A stretch of 12,480 nt of DNA from Kiritimatiellia bacterium (GTDB taxonomy: Bacteria > Verrucomicrobiota > Kiritimatiellia > RFP12 > UBA1067), in assembly GCA_028701555.1 (NCBI GenBank), contig JAQVQN010000027.1, positions 1 to 12,480 of the forward strand, in the 5' to 3' direction. Below, piece after piece: positions 6,890-12,480 of this stretch. Each line of letters starts with the position of its first letter. Position 1 is the first letter of the stretch. A model generated the notes under the pieces. The model saw nothing but the letters and a program-made list of their open reading frames with translations. It was not told the origin of the DNA and ran no database searches. A program made the translations under genes and the position numbers.

Positions 6890-8506
6890 ATGCGGTATGA
6901 ACAAGAGAGTGTAGAACTGACGCAGGCTGGTTTGCTGGTGCCGCCGGACAAGAACAGGCGTGTGGCGCTGGAGAAGGCCGTGGCTGTCTATGTGCGTCGC
7001 GAGCGACTGACACCGCCTTTGACGGCGGAGGAGCTTGCGGAACATGCGCGCTTTGCGGGCGCGGCAGAGAACGCCGCCGCATGCGAGCTGAGTTATGTCG
7101 CTGTGTTGCTGCACAATTGTTTGTGGGCGGAAGTGATCGCAGGCATCGCTTATGAAAGGCGTTTGTTGCTTTTGCCGCAATGTCTGGCCAATGCGGAGGT
7201 TTGCAAGGCTGAGCGTGACGGCATTGGCCTTTTATGCGCCCAGTGCGGCGGATGCGATATAGGGTTTTTGCAGGCTGAGGCGGAGCGGCTGGGATATGTG
7301 ACCCTGGTTGCGGAGGGCACGACGGTTGTCAGCAAACTGCTGGCGAGCGGCAAGGTTGATGCGGTGGTGGGTGTCGGCTGCATGGAGGCCTTGCAGCGAA
7401 TTTTCCCGGTGATGAGCGCGCACGCGATTCCCGGACAGGGCATTCCGCTGCTGACAGCAGGCTGCCGCAACACCCGCGTAGACTTGGAGTGGGCTTTGGG
7501 GCTGATCGGCATTGGCAAACCTGGGTTGGCTGCGCGCGTGGCTGAGGTGGAGACGGTTTCCGGCCTGATTAACGGTTGGTTCAGCGCAGAGGCGCTCGGC
7601 ACGGCTCTGGGCCGGGCTGAGACCGAAACAGAGCGAATCGGTCGAGCGTGGCTGCTGACGGGCGGCAAGCGCTGGCGGCCGCTGCTGACAGCCTCGGTTT
7701 TTGAGGTGTACGGTGGCGACATCACGCGGATCCGTGAGGCCGCCGTGGCGGTAGAGTGTTTCCACAAGGCCTCTTTGGTGCATGACGATATCGAGGACAA
7801 TGATGACGTGCGTTACGGGTTGCCGACAGTTCACAACGAGTACGGAATTCCTGCCGCCATCAACGCGGGTGATTACCTGATCGGCGAGGGGTATCGTCTG
7901 CTGGCCGGGTCGGACTTTTCCGCAGGGGTGCGCGCTGAGATGGTGCGCGTGGCGGCGCACGGTCACCGCGAACTTTGTTTGGGTCAGGGCGAAGAGCTGG
8001 CCTTCTGCCGCAAGCCAGCGCCTGTATCCGAGGCGGCGGTGCTGCGCATCTATGAACGCAAGACAGCGGCGGCGTTTGAAGTCGCGGTTTTGCTTGGGGC
8101 TGTGGCTGCTGAAGTGGACGAGGAAACCCATGCGCAGCTTTCCGCTTTCAGCCGCGCGGCGGGCACGGCTTATCAGATAAGGGATGACATTGAGGATTTC
8201 CGTTCGGCGCGCGGGCGCGCGGCTGATATGTTGTCCATGCGCCCCACGGTCTTCTTGGCCGCAGCCTGTTCTAGTGACCACCCGGGGGTTCAGGCGGCAT
8301 TGGATGCGGTTTGGCGCGGTGTTGATCCGGAAGCCAGGCACAAGCTGATGGAGGCGATCAGCGAGGCCGGCCTGAATCGCCGTGTAGAGCTGCTTTACGC
8401 TCACTACCGCAACGAAACGGAGCGGGTGCTGGGTTGTGTGCAGCATACCGGGCTTAAACGTCTTTTGAGGCGCATAATGGGGCGCATTTTTAAGAAGGAA
8501 GTATAG
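6890..8506 (+). CDS. Fusion of DUF116 domain with trans-polyprenyl diphosphate synthase
   Basis: The C-terminal half (about 245-538) is an isoprenyl diphosphate synthase that elongates an allylic diphosphate with isopentenyl diphosphate. It has GGKRWRP (258-264), the first Asp-rich motif DDIED (299-303), LGQGEEL (364-370), K391-T392 and the second motif YQIRDDIEDF (428-437). Residues A294 and S295, at positions -5 and -4 before the first motif, are small. By the usual rule for this family that favours a C20 or longer product over farnesyl diphosphate. The N-terminal half (about 90-210) is a DUF116 domain with the hallmark RLLLLPQCL, a cysteine set C98, C105, C116, C119, C122 and C164, and the end DAVVGVGCMEAL. 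DUF116 has no established function; the cysteines suggest metal or Fe-S binding. No frameshift separates the halves. The start has no Shine-Dalgarno and lies just after the promoter. Confidence 0.9.
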   Translation: MRYEQESVELTQAGLLVPPDKNRRVALEKAVAVYVRRERLTPPLTAEELAEHARFAGAAENAAACELSYVAVLLHNCLWAEVIAGIAYERRLLLLPQCLANAEVCKAERDGIGLLCAQCGGCDIGFLQAEAERLGYVTLVAEGTTVVSKLLASGKVDAVVGVGCMEALQRIFPVMSAHAIPGQGIPLLTAGCRNTRVDLEWALGLIGIGKPGLAARVAEVETVSGLINGWFSAEALGTALGRAETETERIGRAWLLTGGKRWRPLLTASVFEVYGGDITRIREAAVAVECFHKASLVHDDIEDNDDVRYGLPTVHNEYGIPAAINAGDYLIGEGYRLLAGSDFSAGVRAEMVRVAAHGHRELCLGQGEELAFCRKPAPVSEAAVLRIYERKTAAAFEVAVLLGAVAAEVDEETHAQLSAFSRAAGTAYQIRDDIEDFRSARGRAADMLSMRPTVFLAAACSSDHPGVQAALDAVWRGVDPEARHKLMEAISEAGLNRRVELLYAHYRNETERVLGCVQHTGLKRLLRRIMGRIFKKEV

Positions 8507-8510
8507 GGGG
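8505..8510 (+). promoter_or_regulatory. Ribosome binding site AGGGGG supporting a TTG start
   Basis: AGGGGG overlaps the stop codon of the fusion gene (TAG 8504-8506) and lies 5 nt before the TTG at 8516. This supports the unusual start codon and coupled translation. Confidence 0.6.
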
Positions 8511-8515
8511 CTGAT

Positions 8516-9997
8516 TTGGCCAACCGGATCAAGCAGAGGGTCGCACAAGCTTTGCCGCTGGCGGCCACAGTTGCAGCGGCTGTGCTGGCTGGCTGCGTTG
8601 TTGCGGAGTGGCTGTCGGTGGCTTCGGACGCTTCGGATATACGCGCTGCCGCCGAGACAGGCTCGCTGGCCGAGAGCGCGTCTGCGGCAACGGCAGGCGA
8701 AACCGATCTGGTTGGCTGCTTCAGGTCAGATCCGACGGTGCCGCCGGGTGAGACGGCTGGCTTCTGGCCCGGCTTCCGCGGCACAGCGCGAGATAATGTC
8801 GCATATGACGGCGGGGTGCCGGATGAGAGCTGGCCTGAAGGAGGGCCAGAGATTTTGTGGTCGATAGCTTTGGGTGACGGCCATGCGATGCCGGCCCTGT
8901 TCGGAGGCTGCCTATACCTGCTGGACTATGACGAAGCGCGCGGCGGCGATTGTTTGCGCTGTTTCAATGCCGACACAGGCGCAGAGCGCTGGGAGCACCT
9001 TTACGCGGTTAAGACCAAGCGCAATCATGGAATCTCGCGAACCGTTGCGGCCGTCGGCGGCGGCGCGGTCGTTACTCTGGGGCCGCAGTGCCATGTGCTG
9101 TGCTTGGACGCCAGCACCGGTGCTTATCGTTGGGGCATTGACCTGGTTAAGCGTTACGGCACAAAGGTGCCGCTGTGGTATGCCGGGCAGTGTCCGCTGG
9201 TTGACGGTGATGTGGCGGTGTTGGCACCCGCAGGTAATCAAACGTTTCTGTGCGGGATCGACGTCAAAACCGGCGAAAGCGTTTTTGAGACACCAAATCC
9301 TGGCGGACTGTTAATGTCGCACTCGTCAGTGATGGTGCTTAAGGCTGAAGGCCTGCGGCAGTATGTTTATGCGGCTTTGGGCGGCATTGTCGGTGTGGCC
9401 GCTGAAGGTCCTGAGCGCGGGCGGATGCTCTGGCGCACAGAAGTCTTCACGCCGAGTGTGGTAGCTCCTTCGCCGGTGCCGCTGGAAGACGGGCTTCTGT
9501 TCATGACGGCCGGCTATGGCTCGGGTGGCGTTATGTTGAAGGTTTCGTGCGTTGGCGGTGAATGGCAGGTGGAAAGCCTGTTCACGACAGACCGCAGGTT
9601 TTTTGCCAGTGAGCAGCAGACCCCGGTGTTTATGGATGGTCTGCTTTACTCTGTGTTGCCGAGTGACGGTGGCGGTGAACGCCGCCAACTGGTTTGCATG
9701 ACGCCGGAGGGCGAGCGGCTGTGGGCCAGCGGCAACGACGACACCTTCGGTCTGGGGCCGTACTTGGCCTTGCCCGGCGGGTTGATGTACCTGCTTGACG
9801 ATGCCGGCACACTCACTATGGCGCGAGTAGGGCGCCAAGGCTTCACGCGTTTGGCACGACACGCTCTGATGGACGGTAGCGGACGCGATGCCTGGGGGCC
9901 GATGCTGCTGTCTGATGGGCGTCTATATCTGCGTGACAGCGAGCGCTTGTATTGTCTGAAGATAGGGCAGGCCGCTGCTGCGCCGCGCAAGCGTTAG
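8516..9997 (+). CDS. PQQ-type beta-propeller lipoprotein (BamB-like fold)
   Basis: This 493-residue exported protein starts at a TTG. It has a basic N-terminus, a hydrophobic stretch (13-26) and a lipobox LAGC with C27, so it is a likely lipoprotein. A low-complexity Ala/Ser/Glu linker (about 33-66) leads to FWPGFRGTARDN (83-94), a typical opening of PQQ-type propellers in Planctomycetes and Lentisphaerae. Propeller-like repeats follow, for example CFNADTGAERW (149-159), CLDASTGAYRW (196-206), GIDVKTGESVF (247-257) and CMTPEGERLW (394-403). There are no enzyme-type PQQ catalytic residues I can identify, so it is more likely a binding or scaffold protein; its ligand is unknown. It follows the fusion gene after 9 nt and is likely co-translated with it. 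Confidence 0.82.
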   Translation: MANRIKQRVAQALPLAATVAAAVLAGCVVAEWLSVASDASDIRAAAETGSLAESASAATAGETDLVGCFRSDPTVPPGETAGFWPGFRGTARDNVAYDGGVPDESWPEGGPEILWSIALGDGHAMPALFGGCLYLLDYDEARGGDCLRCFNADTGAERWEHLYAVKTKRNHGISRTVAAVGGGAVVTLGPQCHVLCLDASTGAYRWGIDLVKRYGTKVPLWYAGQCPLVDGDVAVLAPAGNQTFLCGIDVKTGESVFETPNPGGLLMSHSSVMVLKAEGLRQYVYAALGGIVGVAAEGPERGRMLWRTEVFTPSVVAPSPVPLEDGLLFMTAGYGSGGVMLKVSCVGGEWQVESLFTTDRRFFASEQQTPVFMDGLLYSVLPSDGGGERRQLVCMTPEGERLWASGNDDTFGLGPYLALPGGLMYLLDDAGTLTMARVGRQGFTRLARHALMDGSGRDAWGPMLLSDGRLYLRDSERLYCLKIGQAAAAPRKR

Positions 9998-10812
9998 GTT
10001 ATAACGCTATCGCTGTCCTCGCGGTGCTTGTTGCGGCATGTCGAGCAGTAGAAGTAGGGCTTGTCCCACGTGGTCTCTTCTTCACGACCGCATGTGTCGC
10101 ATACACGCACTTGCTTGCGGTGATCGTTACGGCATGTGGCACAGAAAAAGTCCGGTCCGGCCCAAGTCGTGTTTTCCTCAGCCCCGCAGTTCTTGCAGGC
10201 GCGCAACTGTTCCTCGCGGACGAGTCGTATGTCCTGCCCGTGTTCGTCGAGAAAGATCGGCGGCAAGTCCTTTATGCCGGGTGTGGTCAGGAGCATGGCG
10301 CCGGTCAGGAATTTTCCGTCGAGATTGTTCATGCCTACAATTTGTACGCGCTTACCCATGGAGCGCACACGTTTGAGCAGGGGAATATAGTCAGCGTCAC
10401 CGCCGATGATGGTGGCAACGTCATAAGCTCCAGGTATGGCTGCATAGTACAACATGGATGCCGCAAGTGCCACGTTGACCCATTTGTCATCGGGACGCGC
10501 GTGCGGCTCACGGCGGAAATCGATCTCTAGGATTTCAGTGTCGTAGGCGCATTGCAGAGCCAGAAACTCATAAAACGCCTTCTGTTTGGCGGGGTTGTAG
10601 CCCTGCTTGTTGACAGGGATTGTGCCGAAATAATTGGTGCGCACTACATCCACTTCGGCATCGAGCACGTCCGCTATCGAATGTGCAATGATATCCGGTA
10701 TGCGCTTATAATCAATTTCAAAACCGCTCTCTTCTCCCAACGACTCGAAGAGTGCTTGACGACTGTGGTAAAGCCAGCTCCCGTCAACAAAAATCATTGT
10801 TTTAACCGACAT
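9994..10812 (-). CDS. NYN-domain (LabA/DUF88) predicted RNase with two tandem C-terminal zinc ribbons
   Basis: NYN domains are PIN-like Mg2+-dependent nucleases that act on RNA. The 272 residues show the pattern: MIFVDGSWLYHS (6-17, D10), DDKWVNVALAASMLYYA (108-124, K110) and YDVATIIGGDADYIPLLKRV (130-149) with acidic residues D131, D139 and D141. After residue 200 two near-identical zinc ribbons follow, 32 residues apart: C206/C209 with C224/C227, and C238/C241 with C256/C259. Each reads CxxCG, then TTW, then CxTCRNxHR. They probably bind nucleic acid or protein. The start at 10812 has AAGGAAA upstream. The stop overlaps the convergent lipoprotein stop by 4 nt. The target RNA is unknown. Confidence 0.87.
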   Translation of the reverse strand: MSVKTMIFVDGSWLYHSRQALFESLGEESGFEIDYKRIPDIIAHSIADVLDAEVDVVRTNYFGTIPVNKQGYNPAKQKAFYEFLALQCAYDTEILEIDFRREPHARPDDKWVNVALAASMLYYAAIPGAYDVATIIGGDADYIPLLKRVRSMGKRVQIVGMNNLDGKFLTGAMLLTTPGIKDLPPIFLDEHGQDIRLVREEQLRACKNCGAEENTTWAGPDFFCATCRNDHRKQVRVCDTCGREEETTWDKPYFYCSTCRNKHREDSDSVIT

Positions 10813-10919
10813 AGTTATTTCCTTTCCTCGCTAAGTCTATCTTCAGATTTACCGCGCATTAACACGGGCTCCCCAAGCTCTTGGACAAAAATCAATATCT
10901 CAAAATCTAGTGCTTCTGT

Positions 10920-11375
10920 CTAGTATGAAACCGCGACTTTAAGCACGATTTTTTTGACCGAAGCGCTTTTATCTATGTGCCGGCAAGGCATGTGGGCGTC
11001 TTGCGGGAAGAATACTGCGAACATGCCCCGGCGTAGCTTGATCAGGGTATGGGGGCCTTCATAAAAGCCTGCGTCGCTTTTGGGGTCGAACTCTGTGACG
11101 GTCTGCAAATCCGCCAGCGGAGCATATCCGATCACCTCTTCGCCGGCTGCGATGAACTGGATGTCGATATAGTTGCGGTGGGCTTCATGGCGGCCATCAT
11201 GGGCAGGCTTGGTTTCATAAGACTGTGTCAGCGCGAAGAGTTTGTCGCCGGATATGTCCGTGCGGCCATCTTCGGCAGAATGGTTACGGCTGTCCTTGAG
11301 AAAAGCGAAAGCTGATTTAAAGAGCGGGTGGATAGACTCGTAAGCCGTACTGTTTTCAATTACATCAACGATCAT
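10920..11375 (-). CDS. YhcH/YjgK/YiaL (DUF386, TabA-like) family protein
   Basis: This 151-residue, cupin-like cytosolic protein matches a family whose members include NanQ (YhcH, N-acetylneuraminate anomerase), EbgC and TabA. The diagnostic segment is EAHRNYIDIQFIAAGEEVIG (64-83) with candidate metal-binding E64 and H66. It is followed by FFPQDAHMP (122-130, H128) and VKKIVLKV (140-147). The family is linked to sugar handling; the substrate here cannot be read from the sequence, and no sugar genes adjoin it. It starts 36 nt after the phosphatase stop with AAGGGG as ribosome site, and probably ends the operon. Confidence 0.9.
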   Translation of the reverse strand: MIVDVIENSTAYESIHPLFKSAFAFLKDSRNHSAEDGRTDISGDKLFALTQSYETKPAHDGRHEAHRNYIDIQFIAAGEEVIGYAPLADLQTVTEFDPKSDAGFYEGPHTLIKLRRGMFAVFFPQDAHMPCRHIDKSASVKKIVLKVAVSY

Positions 11376-11411
11376 GGTGTTTCCCCTTTATTTATGCGAT
11401 CTGCGTCTGTG

Positions 11412-11894
11412 TTAGCCGTTTAACTGTTGGTGGTTACTTGTCCGGGCCAAAAAGCGCGTGATGCCGGGAATGGCCTTAAGCATGGTATCTCGGCACTGCC
11501 GGTAATCTTCCAAAGAGCCGCAATAAGGGTCGGCGACAGAGCTTTGCGGGAGAGCTTCGGAATCGAACGCCAGCATCAGGTGGAGCTTGCCATCTGCCTC
11601 CGGAAAGCGATCGAGTATCTGGCGCATATGTGCATCGGTCATGGTGAAGATTACGGCGGATTCTCGCACGAGTTGGGCTGAAAGCGGGCGGCTTTGGTGT
11701 GAGCCAAGATCGCAGCCGACCTCGGTTGCGGCTGTGACGGCGTTAGAAGATGCCGGGCAGCCTGCTGCCGCGCACAAACCGGCCGAAGCCGTGCGCCACA
11801 GGGAGCCGGAGGGAAGGGCCTTGCGCACCAGAGCTTCCGCCATGGGGCTGCGGCAGACATTGCCGGTGCAAACGAAAAGGGCAAGATTAGTCAT
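11412..11894 (-). CDS. Low-molecular-weight protein-tyrosine phosphatase (Wzb/PtpA/YwlE family)
   Basis: The 160 residues are normal for the family. The phosphate loop CTGNVCRS (9-16) supplies the nucleophile C9 and R15, and the DPY motif (122-124) supplies the general acid D122. Such enzymes remove phosphate from tyrosine (Wzb, PtpA) or arginine (YwlE). The residue four after the nucleophile is V13. YwlE has Thr there, which favours phospho-arginine, while tyrosine phosphatases often have Ile, so Val leans to tyrosine. The gene begins 6 nt after the coiled-coil gene, whose end contains GGAG as a likely ribosome site, so the genes are coupled. No polysaccharide kinase gene is visible. Confidence 0.92.
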   Translation of the reverse strand: MTNLALFVCTGNVCRSPMAEALVRKALPSGSLWRTASAGLCAAAGCPASSNAVTAATEVGCDLGSHQSRPLSAQLVRESAVIFTMTDAHMRQILDRFPEADGKLHLMLAFDSEALPQSSVADPYCGSLEDYRQCRDTMLKAIPGITRFLARTSNHQQLNG

Positions 11895-11900
11895 GTGTGC

Positions 11901-12480
11901 CTACTCCGGCATCAACACACGCCATGGAATGGTGCCGGATTTCTTTGTCTTTAGCGGTATGGAGGTGGCGATCATGCCCGGCGGCGCGGCTGGTGGCGTG
12001 ACATCTTCAGGTAGAACCGGCGGGGCTTTGACGGCCGGCGGGAAGCGCGGGTCGGGCTGCTGTTTTTCGGCGTGCGCGGCGACAGCGGCTGGCGGCGGTT
12101 CGGGCGCAGGCGGGGTCGGTGCGCTGGCGGCTTTGGCCGCTGCCGGGATATTTGCAGTAGCCACCGGAGGTGCCGCAACAACTGTCGGCGGCAGTGTGGC
12201 AGGCGCTGGAGGGGCGGGCTTGGGCACTGCAACTGGCGGATATTTGGCTACGGCTTCGGTTGTTTTCTTTTGATCCTCCCTGACGGTCACCAGCTCTTTT
12301 TGCAGCAAGGCGCTCTGTTCCTGCATCTGTTTGAGCGTGTCGCGCAGTTTTTCCATCTCGCTGTCTTGGGATGCTACGCGGTCATGGACCTTTGCGGCGA
12401 TTTCGCTGACGCCCTCTAGCTTCTTGTCCAAGTTGTTTTGCAGGTCTGAAGTGGCGCGGGAGAACTGACGCACAGATTCT
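11901..12480 (-). CDS. Coiled-coil/Pro-Ala-rich protein (partial, N-terminus beyond right edge)
   Basis: The frame is open from the edge to TAG at 11901-11903, about 192 visible residues. A GTG at 12473 could serve as a start, but the frame continues upstream without a stop, so the gene probably begins outside the window. The visible part opens with about 75 residues of heptad-rich, charged helix (for example KLRDTLKQMQEQSALLQKEL) that suggests a coiled coil. A Pro/Ala-rich, basic tail of about 90 residues follows, then a conserved-looking end SGTIPWRVLMPE. The layout resembles cell-envelope or scaffold proteins, but I do not recognise the family. Confidence 0.65.
   Translation of the reverse strand, partial: ESVRQFSRATSDLQNNLDKKLEGVSEIAAKVHDRVASQDSEMEKLRDTLKQMQEQSALLQKELVTVREDQKKTTEAVAKYPPVAVPKPAPPAPATLPPTVVAAPPVATANIPAAAKAASAPTPPAPEPPPAAVAAHAEKQQPDPRFPPAVKAPPVLPEDVTPPAAPPGMIATSIPLKTKKSGTIPWRVLMPE

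Noticed and set aside
7232..8548. Long antisense open frame (438 codons, minus strand) over the fusion gene
   Set aside because: The plus strand carries conserved DUF116 and synthase motifs. The antisense frame has no recognisable motif and reflects the GC-rich codon pattern.
10873..10884. Inverted repeat CCAAGCTCTTGG between the NYN and YhcH-family genes
   Set aside because: The loop leaves only four or five paired bases, and no T-run follows on the minus strand to make a terminator.

Overview
The window is dense bacterial coding DNA with 12 protein genes, two of them cut by the window edges. I see no tRNA, rRNA, CRISPR array, transposase or phage gene. Several traits point to an anaerobic member of the PVC group, such as Kiritimatiellota or Lentisphaerota: a DUF116/polyprenyl-synthase fusion, a 'WPxFRG' PQQ-type beta-propeller lipoprotein, a SorE-like dehydrogenase, a LarE and a surface-repeat protein. 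This placement is an inference from gene families and not from a marker gene.

Left block, minus strand, read right to left. panC (pantothenate synthetase) and larE (nickel-pincer cofactor sulfur insertion) lie 7 nt apart. A 179-nt spacer with a TTAGGAG heptamer repeat and a likely promoter follows. Next come a SorE-like zinc sugar(-phosphate) dehydrogenase and ruvA (Holliday junction binding), 5 nt apart. After a second likely promoter come an exported LA_2272-type surface-repeat protein and, 13 nt on, an exported protein with a CsgG/LpoB-like start, cut by the left edge.

Centre, plus strand. ettA (ABC-F translation factor) diverges from panC. A near-consensus promoter then sits almost on the start codon of a fused DUF116/trans-polyprenyl diphosphate synthase gene. 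This is followed, with a coupled TTG start, by a PQQ-type beta-propeller lipoprotein.

Right block, minus strand. A NYN-domain (LabA/DUF88) predicted RNase with two tandem zinc ribbons ends head-on against the lipoprotein gene, with stop codons overlapping. Upstream of it is a likely operon: a coiled-coil/Pro-Ala-rich protein (cut by the right edge), a low-molecular-weight protein-tyrosine phosphatase and a YhcH/TabA-family cupin-like protein.

The least ordinary features are the DUF116-prenyl synthase fusion with its near-leaderless start, the double zinc-ribbon NYN protein, and the panC-larE pairing. No intergenic stretch exceeds about 190 bases.
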